NCBI GenBank assembly: GCA_963848375.1
Contig: CAWKDK010000005.1
Location: 120,492-184,491 of the forward strand
DNA: 64,000 nucleotides
Origin: JAJPJE01 sp963848375
Lineage (GTDB): Bacteria > Acidobacteriota > Terriglobia > Terriglobales > Acidobacteriaceae
Direction of reading: 5' to 3'
Shown: positions 24,954 through 34,264 of the stretch, piece by piece
How the letters are laid out: every line of letters begins with the position of its first letter
Position numbering within the stretch: the first letter of the stretch is position 1
Translations under genes and position numbers: made by a program
The notes under the pieces: generated by a model
The model's database searches: none
The model's input: the letters and a program-made list of their open reading frames with translations, nothing else
Told to the model about the DNA's origin: nothing

Positions 24954-26475
24954 CTACTGGAGCTGAGCAGAGATCAGGAAATCGTAGTTGCCTGCGGGAT
25001 TGAGTGGGAGATTGCTGACGCGAGCGGTGTGCACGAGAACGTTGTCGAGATACCAGAGATTGATATACGGAAGATCTTCGGCAAGGATCTGCTGAACCTG
25101 AGCGTAGATTTGCTTGCGCTTCTGCTGGTCGGTTTCCTTGCGGCCGGCGGCGATGAGGGCGTCGAGCTTGGGATTGGAATAGAAGCCGCGATTTTGGCCG
25201 TTAGGAGGCATATGGTCGGAGTCGAAGGCGTATTCAAAGATATCGGGGTCGTTATTTCCGCCGATCAAACGGAGTGTGTATAGCTGGAAGGCACCTTTGG
25301 TGACGTCTGCCAGGAAGGTTGCGAATTCATAGGTGCGGATATCAAGAGCGATTCCCACCTCGCGGAGTTGCTGCTGCATGGCAGCCGCGATCAGGCGAGG
25401 GTTTTCGTCGGTTGAGGTTTTGAAGGTGATGTGGAAGCGAACGCCGTTGACGGCTTTGTATCCAGCCTCATCAAGAAGGTGGCGAGCCCGCTCGGGATCA
25501 TGAGGATACTTGTCGACATTGCCGTCGTAGGCCCAAGAGTTCGGCGGCAATATGTTTCCGGCAGGGCGAACCTGATCGCGCCAGAGATATTGGATCAGCG
25601 GGCGGCGATCGATCGCATATGCGATTGCCTGACGGACGCGAACATCCTTGAGGATCGGGTCGCGAGTGTTGAATGCGAGATATCCGAGGATGGTGCCCGG
25701 GAGCCTGCTCAACCTTCAGGTTAGAAGAGTCGCGTCGGATAGCAACGATCATGTCAGCCGTGAGCGCGTTCGTTGCAATGTCGGCACTGCCTTTGCGGAG
25801 TTCGAGCGCTCGGGTAGTGGGGTCGGGTATGACATTGAATAACACGCGCTGAACGTGAGCCTGAGATCCCCAGTACCCGGGATTACGTTCGATGACGACA
25901 TCTTTGTCTTGCGCGGCGCTAACGAAGCGGAATGGCCCGGAACCGATCGGGTGCGCGGTCATTTCGGCCCTTGATCCGTGGGGCACAATGCCGATGGCTC
26001 CGTCGGAGACGTTCCAGAGCAGACTCGCCCACGGTTCCTTCAAATGAAAGATGACGGTGGCGTCGTCGGGCGCGTCGATGTGATCCACGAATCGATAGGA
26101 ACTTGCTTTGGCCGTGCGGATCGTTCCGTTGGTGATGGAGTCGAAGGTCCACTTCACATCATGCGAGGTCAGGGGCTGACCGTTGTGAAAGTGCACGCCG
26201 CTGCGTAGATGGAAAACGTAGGTCAATGGATCGGGAATGTCCCAACTGGCGGCGAGTGAAGGTTGCAGGTTGAAGTGCTCATCGCGTTTGACCAGCGCGT
26301 CGAAGAGGAGTTCGTCGATACGTTCGGACTGGGCGTCGATACCGATGCGCGGATCGAGACTGTTGGGACTGCTCTCGATGATCATGACCAGCGTATTGGG
26401 ATCGGGCTTACGCGAACAGGCGCAGAGGGTGAGCAAGAACGCGGAGGTCAGGAGGAGTTGGAGGAATTTTCGCAA
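24954..26475 (-). CDS. Family-5 peptide-binding lipoprotein, frameshifted near 25698
   Basis: A periplasmic binding lipoprotein of the OppA/DppA family. The N-terminus LLLTSAFLLTLCACSRKP has a lipobox with Cys20. YVFHLRSGVHFHNGQPLTSHDVKWTFDS is split here as YVFHLRSGVHFHNGQ and PLTSHDVKWTFDS; it is the family signature. The frame changes at CCCGGG (25696-25701): removing one base joins LKVEQAPG to TILGYLAFNTRDPI and gives 506 residues. It starts with TTG 26475. No ABC permease genes are adjacent. Being directly downstream of anmK and nagZ, it may bind murein peptides or muropeptides, as MppA does in E. coli; this is inference. Confidence 0.85.
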
Positions 26476-26488
26476 AACAAATCTTTAC

Positions 26489-26515
26489 CACAGAGGACAC
26501 AGAGGATGCAGAGAA
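26489..26515. repeat. Three-unit CACAGAGGA tandem repeat
   Basis: Two exact CACAGAGGA units and a diverged third (TGCAGAGAA) lie in the 54-base gap between anmK and the binding-protein gene. Similar CACAGAG tandems occur in spacers of many environmental bacteria. Its role is unknown. Confidence 0.5.
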
Positions 26516-26529
26516 AAACGTAAGTCGGT

Positions 26530-27691
26530 TTAGGGGAAGCTGATCTTACCAAGGATGGCTGGATGTTCGGCGCCGGTCGCGGCGGGGATGTTGCCGGGGA
26601 GACGGAACCAGGTTTCGTAGGCGAGTAGGGCAAAGGCGACGGCTTCTTTGGCCTGCGAAGGCATGCCGTGATCGTCGCTGCTAGGTGATCTTCAGACCGG
26701 GAAGGCTCTCGGCAAGCATCTCGATGAGCGTGGCGTTCCTGGCGCCGCCACCAGAGACGATGAAATCGCGGAAGGGAAGCTTGCGCTGCTTCAGCGCAGC
26801 GGTCTTCATTCCGGGGAGCAGATTGCGGATGGAGTAGGCAATCGACTGAGCTGTGAGGGCGGTGGCAGTGGCAACGACATCTTCTTTGGCGACACGACCA
26901 CAGGAGCGGATGAATGCGTCCACGAATTCGCGACCGAAATCTTCGCGGCCGGCGGTCTTCGGAGCTTTGCGACGGAAGAACGGGCGAGCAAGAACTTCGT
27001 CAACGACACGTTCGAGGACCCGCCCGCGGGCAGCAATTCGACCATCGCGATCATAAGGCTTCTGAAAGAGTCGCTCAGTGACCGCGTCGATAACCATGTT
27101 GCCGGGACCGGTATCGAAGGCGATGACGTTTTCAGGGCGAGCAGCGGCCGGAATCGCGGTGAGATTGGCGATGCCTCCGATGTTCTGCACGATGCGTCCA
27201 CGACGGTAATGGCGATAGAGGATGTAGTCGAGAAAGGGAACCAGCGGTGCGCCTTTGCCGCCAGCGGCCATGTCGGCGGGTCGGAAATCGGATATGACGG
27301 GCATTGCCGTGCGCTGCGCAAGAATGGCGCTCTCTCCTGTCTGCCAGGTGCAGGCGATCTTGCGTCCGAGGAAGAGGGCGGGCTCTCCCTGGTGATAGAG
27401 AGTCTGGCCGTGACATCCGATGAGACTTGCGCCGATTTTGTGTTTCTCGCAGGTCCGAGTGACGGCCTCGGCATAGAGTTCGCCGAGAAGGAAATTCAGT
27501 CGAGCGAGGTCGGCCACAGGAACCTTGGCATTCATGAACGACAAGATGGTGCGGCGAACCGCTGCGGGGAATGAGTATTCCTCGTGCGCAAGCAATTCGA
27601 GGCGAGTGCGAAAGCGGCGGCCGCGAAGGCGAACGATGGCGACGTTGATGCCATCGGCAGAGGTGCCGCTCATCACCCCGGCGACAATCAT
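26530..27691 (-). CDS. anmK: Anhydro-N-acetylmuramic acid kinase, frameshifted near 26683
   Basis: AnmK converts 1,6-anhydro-MurNAc from murein turnover to MurNAc-6-phosphate. The N-terminus VAGVMSGTSADGINVAIV is the family ATP-site signature, and later motifs GCHGQT, QNIGGIANLT and FDTGPGNMVID are intact. The frame stops early at ...GLKIT, but the expected C-terminus (HGMPSQAKEAVAFALLAYET) continues in the next frame. Dropping one base at about 26683 gives 386 residues, the usual size. Its ATG overlaps the nagZ stop (ATGA at 27688-27691), so the two are coupled. Confidence 0.92.
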
Positions 27692-28800
27692 GCGGTCCTC
27701 ACGGCATCGGAATCGAGCCGGATTTCTTCGGTGAACTCCCAGATTTTGCGACGGAGAGCGTCAATGCTCTTCGTGGAAGGCGGCTTGGGGCGCTTCTTCA
27801 GTTCACCTGCTTTTTTCTTTACCGATGTGATGTGCTTCGCTGCTTTGCGGACGAGGTCGGCGAAGCGTTTGTCTTTCTCGGCCTGTCGCAGGACCGTTTC
27901 GTACGTTTTCCAGACAAGCTCTTCCTGGCGACTAACGATGAACAGGTCGCATCCGGCGCGGATGGCTTCGACGGCCGCCTCTTCGACAGAAAGTGCTTCC
28001 TGAACGCCACCCATTTCCAGATCGTCGGTGACGATGAGCCCCTTGTAGCCGATCTTCTTGCGAAGGACATCCGTGACCCATTTGCGCGAAATAGATGCCG
28101 GTGTGTGATCGCCAGTCACTGCCGGATATGAGGCGTGGCAGACCATCACGAATGGCAACTGACGCTTGAGTTCGCGGTAGGGGTAGAGATCTTCTTCCCA
28201 GAGACGCTTCAAGGGTTTGACGATTTCCGGCATGCCTTTGTGGCTGTCGAGACGGCCCTCGCCGAGACCGGGAAAATGCTTTCCGCAGCTCAGGATGTAG
28301 CAGTCGTGAAGACCGCGCAGGATTTCGCGGGCACCGGCGACGGTTGCCTTGGGATCAGGAGAGATGGTGCGCGAAGTCATCACGCTGAGGGATGGCGGCA
28401 GGCGGAGATCAAGGCAGGGAGTGAAGTCGGTATTGAAGCCGAGAGTGCGGCACTCCGCGCCGAGAAGAAGGCCATGCTTGCGGAGAAGCTTCTTCTGTCC
28501 AGCGGCAGCGACATCGGCGACGGAGGGCATTGGAGCGATCAGGTCGCGGAAACGATCGACGGTGCCACCCTCGAGATCGACGGAGAGAAATGGCGCGGTG
28601 TGGAGGTAGCTATGGCATTCGCGATTGAGCGCGTAGGTCTGATCGGGGGCCTCGATGTTGCGACGGAAGAGGATGATCCCGCCGGGCTGCAGAGTCGAAA
28701 GCGTAGTTCGCAGGTGCGAGGAGACTTCAGTCCCCTCGAAACCCATGATGAGGAGTTGTCCGACTTGCAGGCGAAGCTCAGTTGCAGATTTGAGGGCCAT
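27688..28800 (-). CDS. nagZ: Beta-N-acetylhexosaminidase, GH3 NagZ type
   Basis: A 370-residue GH3 enzyme without a signal peptide. It removes GlcNAc from GlcNAc-anhydroMurNAc products of murein turnover. KHFPGLGEGRLDSHKGMP near residue 175 contains the DSH acid/base pair of NagZ. The nucleophile Asp lies in IVTDDLEMGGV near residue 255. The usual GHG of the first motif is GLG here. It is coupled to anmK by a four-base overlap. The extra C-terminal 40 residues are basic (KKKAGELKKRPKPPS). The product would be the AnmK substrate, supporting a recycling unit. Confidence 0.92.
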   Translation of the reverse strand: MALKSATELRLQVGQLLIMGFEGTEVSSHLRTTLSTLQPGGIILFRRNIEAPDQTYALNRECHSYLHTAPFLSVDLEGGTVDRFRDLIAPMPSVADVAAAGQKKLLRKHGLLLGAECRTLGFNTDFTPCLDLRLPPSLSVMTSRTISPDPKATVAGAREILRGLHDCYILSCGKHFPGLGEGRLDSHKGMPEIVKPLKRLWEEDLYPYRELKRQLPFVMVCHASYPAVTGDHTPASISRKWVTDVLRKKIGYKGLIVTDDLEMGGVQEALSVEEAAVEAIRAGCDLFIVSRQEELVWKTYETVLRQAEKDKRFADLVRKAAKHITSVKKKAGELKKRPKPPSTKSIDALRRKIWEFTEEIRLDSDAVRTA

Positions 28801-28884
28801 GATGAGGTCAGAAAAGTGTAACGCGAGAGAGAGGGTCGGTAATAGCTAATTGGTCACTGGTGGGGGCGGTTAGGTGGAAGCGCA

Positions 28885-28929
28885 AGATCTCTCGATTCGA
28901 CCGCGACAGCGGCCTCGCTCGAAATGACA
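28885..28929. repeat. Dispersed AGATC...CTCGCTCGA...ATGACA repeat, copy 2
   Basis: A 45-base relative of 6234-6275 in the 171-base spacer between mutS and nagZ. Both share AGATC at one end and CTCGCTCGA plus RRATGACA at the other; the middle differs. Confidence 0.5.
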
Positions 28930-28971
28930 GGTACCGGTAAGCGATCAATCTGAACGGCTGGCCAGTGAAAA

Positions 28972-31667
28972 CTAATCCAGTTGCTTTTTTAGCGTGCTGA
29001 GAAGGTTGAGGGCTTCGAGAGGGGTAAGGTGGTCGAGATCGGTCTGGCGGAGTTGGTCGACGATCTTCTGCGAAAGCGGGGTGAAGATGGTGAGCTGCAG
29101 CGGTTGGTCGGGCGTTTCGTCATGAGAGAGCTTGTCGGAGGCGCGGCGCTCGGCGGATTCGTGTTCGGCAAGAACTTCGCGGGCGCGACGGACAACCTCG
29201 TTGGGCAATCCGGCGAGTTTAGCGACTTCGATACCGTAACTTTTGTCGGCAGGCCCGCCTTCGACTTTGCGAAGGAAGACGATGCCGCTGCCGGTCTCTT
29301 TCACGGAGACGTGAAAGTTCTTCACTCCAGAGAGACGATCAGCGAGTTCGGTTAGCTCGTGGTAGTGAGTGGCGAAGAGGGTCTTGGCGCGAGTCTGGGC
29401 GTGGATGTATTCGATCGCGGCCCATGCGATCGCCAGGCCGTCGTAGGTGGCGGTACCGCGACCGATTTCGTCGAGCAAGAATCAGAGAACGAGCTGTGGC
29501 CGTGTTCAGGATGCTGGCGGTCTCGGTCATCTCGACCATGAAAGTGGAGCGGCCGCGTGCGAGATTGTCGCTGGCACCGATGCGGGTGAAGATGCGATCG
29601 ACAACGCCCATGCGAACCTTGAGGGCGGGTACATAGGATCCCATCTGCGCCATGACGACGATGAGCGCAGTCTGGCGGAGGTAGGTGGATTTGCCGCCCA
29701 TGTTCGGGCCCGTCAGAACAAGAATTGCCTGAGAGGTGGAGTTCAGATAGAGATCGTTGGGGACAAAGCGCTCGGCTCCGGCAAGTTCCTGAACTTCGAC
29801 AACTGGGTGACGGCCCTCGACAATTTCCAGATCGCCCGAATCGTCCAACTCCGGACGGCAGTAATTGCGTACGGAAGCCAGATGCGCGAACGACGCCAAT
29901 AGATCGACTTCGGCGATGGCCAGCGCGGTATGGCGGATGCGCTTGGCTTCGGCGGCGACGGCGGCGCGAAGTTCGGCGAAAATGCGGCGCTCGATGTCGA
30001 CGATCTTGTCCTGGGCATCGAGGATCTTAGCTTCGTATTCCTTCAGCTCAGGCGTGGTGAAACGCTCGGCGTTGACGAGGGTTTGCTTGCGCTCGTAATC
30101 AGCGGGAGCGAGATGCAGGTTGGACTTTGAAATTTCGATGTAGTAGCCAAAGACGGAATTGAACTTTACCTTGAGCGATCCGATGCCGGTGCGCTGGCGT
30201 TCGCGTTCTTCGATTTGAGCCACGTATTGCTTGCTGTTGCGCGAGAGTGAACGAAGTTCGTCGAGATCGTGGTCGATGCCGCCTGAGATTACCCCGCCTT
30301 CGTTCAGGGTGAGTGGCGGTTCGGGGACAATGGTTTGCTGGATACGATCGTGAAGATCGGCGAGGTCGTCCATCGAGGCGAGACGCTGTTGGAGGCGATT
30401 CGCCGTGAACTTTGCGAGGGCTGCTTTCAAAGGCGGAATTTTCGCCAGTGAAGCAGCCAGGCCGAGAACATCGCGCGGGTTGGCCGTTTCGAGGGTAACT
30501 CGGCTGAGGAGGCGCTCGATGTCGAAGATGCCATCGAGGCAGCGGCGCAGGTCCTCACGCTGAATAAGGTCACGGTGGAGATCGCTGACGGCATCAAGGC
30601 GCGATTCGATCTCGGCACGGTCGAGGGCAGGGACGCAGCATCCACGCGCGCAAAAGACGTTTACCCATCGGCGTGAGCGTAGCTTCGAGACAGCGAAGGA
30701 GGGTTACCGAATCGCCCGAGGCGGCGAAAAGAGGTTCGACCAGTTCCAGATTACGGACGGTAACAGCATCGAGGACCAGGCATTCCTGGCGCTCGTAGTA
30801 GCCGATGCGATCGACGTGATCGAGCGAGCCGCGCTGGGTGGAACGGACGTAGTGCAACACGGCTCCAGCCGCAGCGGCTGCGGAGGATCGGCCGGCTAGT
30901 CCAAAGCCTTCGAGAGAAAGGACGCCGAAATGATTCTCAACGAGGGGGATGGCGTAATCGGTGGCGAAGATCCAGTCTTCGAGCGGAGTAAGCGCCCACT
31001 TTGCGTTTCCGGTTCCAGCGACCCGGGGAGCACTCGCAGGCAGAGTGGCCTGAGCCGCATTGATTTCGAAGAGCGGTAGTCCGCTGGCGTACAGAACTTC
31101 ACGCGGACGCAATTGTTCGAGTTCGTCCCAAATGCGTTTCTCGGCGTCGGGGCCGGAAAATTCGGTGGCGCGAAACTCGCCAGTGGAGAGGTCAAGGGCG
31201 GCGAAGCCTACTACCCCAGAGCTGATGGAACCATTACGGCCGGGCATGCGCGCGATGGCGGCGAGAAAATTGTTTTCGTCGGAACTGAGGGCCGAATCCG
31301 CGGCGGTTCCGGGAGTGAGGACGCGAGTGACTTCGCGGCGGACGATCTTCTTCGCGACTTTCGGGTCTTCCATCTGCTCGCAGATGGCGACCTTGAACCC
31401 CTTACGGATCAGCTTGGAGATGTAGGCCTCGGCGGCGTGATAGGGCACGCCACACATGGGGATGGCGATCCCTTTTTCCTTATTGCGCGAGGTCAGCGTG
31501 ATTTGGAGTTCGCGCGACGCGACGACGGCGTCCTCGAAGAAGAGTTCGTAGAAGTCCCCAAGCCGAAAAAAGAGCAATGCGTTGGGATGGTCCTTCTTGA
31601 TGGCAGTGTACTGCCGCATCAGGGGAGTGCCGGGTTCGGTCTGCTGCGGATGCGGCGAGTCGGTCAT
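28972..31667 (-). CDS. mutS: DNA mismatch repair protein MutS, with two apparent frameshifts
   Basis: MutS recognises mismatches and recruits MutL. The protein lies in three frames. The first (from ATG 31667) has the mismatch-reading motif LGDFYELFFEDA. The second has the lever/clamp regions and Walker A TGPNMGGKSTYLRQ. The third starts at LLDEIGRGTATYDG, the Walker B/signature region, and ends with the helix-turn-helix dimerisation region and LKKQLD. One extra base near 30627 and one near 29477 explain both shifts; corrected length is 897 residues. Every expected domain is present, so sequencing error is more likely than decay. It is the first gene of a minus-strand series with nagZ and anmK. 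Confidence 0.93.
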
Positions 31668-31710
31668 GACGGAAGCTGCGCGGATTATAGCAATCGGAGG
31701 CGTGTGGAGA

Positions 31711-32115
31711 TTACTTAGCCTCGGACTTCGGAGTCTTAGGCGGCTCCCAGAGTTCGATGCGATTGCCCTCCGGGTCGGTGATCCAGGCGAAGCGGCCGTA
31801 GTCGTAGTCTTCGCGATGCGGGTCGATCGTAACGCCCTCGGCTTTTAAGGCCGCTAACAACTCGTCGAGGTCGTGGACACAGTAATTGATCATCACCGGA
31901 GATGGGCTATCTTTGAAGTAGGTCGTGTCGCGAGGAAAGAGCGACCAGACGGTCATTCCGAGTTGCTCGGGTTCTTGCGGGTCGCGCCACTGGAACACCA
32001 CGGCCTCGCCCGATTCCATGCGTTGAAGGCCGAGGTGCTGCGAGTACCAGTCGTACATCTTTTTGGGGTCGTCGCACTTAAGGAATACACCACCTAATCC
32101 CGTCACCCGTTTCAT
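31711..32115 (-). CDS. VOC-superfamily (glyoxalase-like) protein
   Basis: A 134-residue single-domain protein with two beta-alpha-beta-beta-beta modules of the vicinal oxygen chelate fold: LGGVFLKCDDPKKMYDWYSQ and MINYCVHDLDELLAALKAEG. The end, FAWITDPEGNRIELWEPP, carries the typical metal-binding Glu. Members include glyoxalase I, dioxygenases and resistance proteins; the substrate cannot be told. ATG 32115 with GGAGG upstream is preferred over a start 39 bases earlier. The gene lies between mutS and the divergent GalT-like gene and is probably transcribed alone or into mutS. Confidence 0.9.
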   Translation of the reverse strand: MKRVTGLGGVFLKCDDPKKMYDWYSQHLGLQRMESGEAVVFQWRDPQEPEQLGMTVWSLFPRDTTYFKDSPSPVMINYCVHDLDELLAALKAEGVTIDPHREDYDYGRFAWITDPEGNRIELWEPPKTPKSEAK

Positions 32116-32201
32116 GCGAACCTCCGCGAGCCAGAATTGTAGCGCACCGGACATGATCCGTGATTGACGGCAAGGCCGCTCTCTGCTTTCCTTGTAGCGC
32201 G

Positions 32202-33191
32202 ATGCAGCTAAGAAAAGATCCGATTACGCGCTCCTGGGTGATCACGGGCGATGATCCTGTTGGCCAGGTGCACGAAAACCGCGTTTGCCCATTCTGTCCG
32301 GATTCGCCCACCCAGCCACATGTGGTCTCGTCGCAGGCTCCGGTTGGGGGCTGGCCATGGTCGGCGCGCGCGGTGGTGCATCCCAATCCGGTGTTTCGCG
32401 TGGAAGGCGAGGCTGCGCGGCGAGGAGAGGGGCTGTACGACCAGATGCGCACCGTGGGAGCGCACGAGGTACTCATCGAAAACCCGAATCACAATCGACA
32501 GTTGTGGGAAGCGACGGACGCCGAGGTGGAACAGTTTCTGCTGCTCGCGGCGGGACGGATTCAGGATCTGAAACAGGACCAGCGCTTCAAATACGTGACC
32601 ATCTACAAGAATTTCGGGGCGGGTGCGGGACAGGATTTCGAACATCCGACCAGCGAGTTGACAGCGACCACATTTGTTCCGCGACGTATCTTGTACGAGT
32701 TGCGAGCGGGCAGGGATTATTACCAGCAGAAAGAACGGTGCGTCTTCTGCGACATCCTCGACCAAGAAGAGAGACAGGCCACCAGGATTATTGAGAACCG
32801 CGGAGACTACGTGGCGCTGTGCCCGTATGCCCCGCGAGTGCCTTATGAGACGTGGATCATGCAGCGCAGCCATGAGGCGTTCTTCGAGAAGGGGGTAACG
32901 GCGCGGAATTCGGGAGTGAAGGAGTTGGCGGCGCTACTCAGGCGAACGCTCAAGCGCATACGGACGCTGACAGATGCTTTCCACCTGGTGTTGCACACGG
33001 CGCCGAATACGCTGCATCGATCAGAGGTGCTGGGCTACTGGAAGACCATCGAGGAGGATTACCACTGGCATATCGAAATCATGCCGGTGCTGCCGGGGAA
33101 GGCGAAGTCTTATACCTACAAAGAGGTGTACTTCACGCCCGTGAGCCCAGAAAAAGCGGCGGAGCGCCTAAGAGAAACATCGCCCGAATAA
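32202..33191 (+). CDS. GalT-like nucleotidyltransferase/phosphorylase homologue lacking the nucleophile His
   Basis: A 329-residue protein of the galactose-1-phosphate uridylyltransferase fold. The start MQLRKDPITRSWVITGDD is the family N-terminus. The zinc site looks complete: C29 and C32 (VCPFC), H88 (AHEVLIENPNH) and H148. The active-site triplet His-Pro-His is replaced by H148-P-T150, and the usual Gln after it by Glu (EHPTSELTAT). In classical GalT the second His carries the uridylyl group, so canonical chemistry is doubtful. A second HIT-like half has CVFC (180-183) and YHWHIEIMP. It ends 2 bases before the beta-lactamase-like gene. Confidence 0.8.
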   Translation: MQLRKDPITRSWVITGDDPVGQVHENRVCPFCPDSPTQPHVVSSQAPVGGWPWSARAVVHPNPVFRVEGEAARRGEGLYDQMRTVGAHEVLIENPNHNRQLWEATDAEVEQFLLLAAGRIQDLKQDQRFKYVTIYKNFGAGAGQDFEHPTSELTATTFVPRRILYELRAGRDYYQQKERCVFCDILDQEERQATRIIENRGDYVALCPYAPRVPYETWIMQRSHEAFFEKGVTARNSGVKELAALLRRTLKRIRTLTDAFHLVLHTAPNTLHRSEVLGYWKTIEEDYHWHIEIMPVLPGKAKSYTYKEVYFTPVSPEKAAERLRETSPE

Positions 33192-33193
33192 CT

Positions 33194-34144
33194 ATGCGGA
33201 ACCGACTCTGCACTGTCGCGATGATATTGGCTGCCGTTTGCGCCGGATTTTCCCAGACGGCTCCTTCGTGTTGTCCTGAGGCGACCAAACAAAAACAGCA
33301 ATGGCTCTGGGAGAAGCTCGAGGCACAGGTTCGGGAGACGGATAAGAATCTCGACGGCGTGATGGGAGTGTCCATACTGGATCTTTCCAGTGGCCAAACG
33401 ATGCTGTGGCACGCGGATGAGGTGTTTGCGCAGGCGAGCTCGATCAAGATTGCGGTGCTGGCCGAACTTTACCGGCAAGCTGCGCAGGGGAAGCTCAAAC
33501 TGACGGAACTGTATACCGTTCGCAAGTCTGACATGGTGCAGGACGGTGATATCTACAACGGACTGACGCCGGATGTGACGCAGGTTACGTTACGCGATCT
33601 GGCAACCATGATGATTGCGGTCAGCGACAACAGCGCGACGAATGTGCTGATCGAGCGCGTTGGTATGGAGAATGTAAATGCGACGTTGCGCGGGCTGGGG
33701 CTGAAGAACACTTTGCTGCGACGCAAGATGATGGACGTGAAGGCAGCGTCGGAAGGCAGGGAAAATATTTCTACGCCTCGCGAGATGATGGTTCTGTTGC
33801 AGGCCCTGTATGCAGGGAAACTGTTTAGTGGCGAAATGAAGGACGACTTTTTCAAAATGCTGGCGACACCTAAACAAAGTCCAATTCGTCGGGTGGTGCC
33901 GGAAGAGATCGTTTCGGCGGATAAGCCGGGTGAACTCGAGGCTATCCGCAACGATTCAGGGATTGTGTTTGCGCAGAATCGGCCATTCGTCATCTGCGTC
34001 ATGACAGGGTATCTGCGGCGCGAACCGGATGGCGAGGCGGCCATTGCCGGAGTCGCAACAGCTGCTTACAGCTACTTTGATCGGATGGGGAAGGCGACCG
34101 AATACGGACGTGTCGTCTCGACAAAGAATTCAGCAACACCGTAA
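33194..34144 (+). CDS. Class A beta-lactamase-like serine hydrolase
   Basis: A 316-residue exported protein: signal peptide (about 1-20), then a penicillin-recognising domain. Motifs are S82-S-I-K85 (nucleophile Ser and Lys), S144-D-N146, and K244-P-G in place of KTG. In the omega-loop region, SEGRENISTPREM contains Glu but not the exact ExxLN motif, so true beta-lactam hydrolysis is uncertain; a peptidase or esterase role is possible. It follows the GalT-like gene by two bases and is likely co-transcribed. A small CAGCG/CGCTG hairpin lies just after its stop. Confidence 0.8.
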   Translation: MRNRLCTVAMILAAVCAGFSQTAPSCCPEATKQKQQWLWEKLEAQVRETDKNLDGVMGVSILDLSSGQTMLWHADEVFAQASSIKIAVLAELYRQAAQGKLKLTELYTVRKSDMVQDGDIYNGLTPDVTQVTLRDLATMMIAVSDNSATNVLIERVGMENVNATLRGLGLKNTLLRRKMMDVKAASEGRENISTPREMMVLLQALYAGKLFSGEMKDDFFKMLATPKQSPIRRVVPEEIVSADKPGELEAIRNDSGIVFAQNRPFVICVMTGYLRREPDGEAAIAGVATAAYSYFDRMGKATEYGRVVSTKNSATP

Positions 34145-34264
34145 CTGCCAGCGTTTGCGCTGCAAGGACGAAGAATTCCCAAGTACCAGCTGCCTTTTCC
34201 AGTGTAGAGGTTGTTTACTCGGTTCCTGCTCCTGTAATCTCAATAGGTTCTACGGGAGTCGTAA

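Noticed and set aside
24097..24966. A 289-residue open frame on the plus strand opposite the YmdB gene
   Set aside because: It is antisense to a clearly conserved enzyme, has no motif and arises from GC-rich codon bias.
26489..26515. CRISPR-like array
   Set aside because: Units are 9 bases, directly tandem and without spacers.
28135..28821. A 228-residue plus-strand frame opposite nagZ
   Set aside because: Shadow of nagZ; no hydrophobic or motif pattern of its own.
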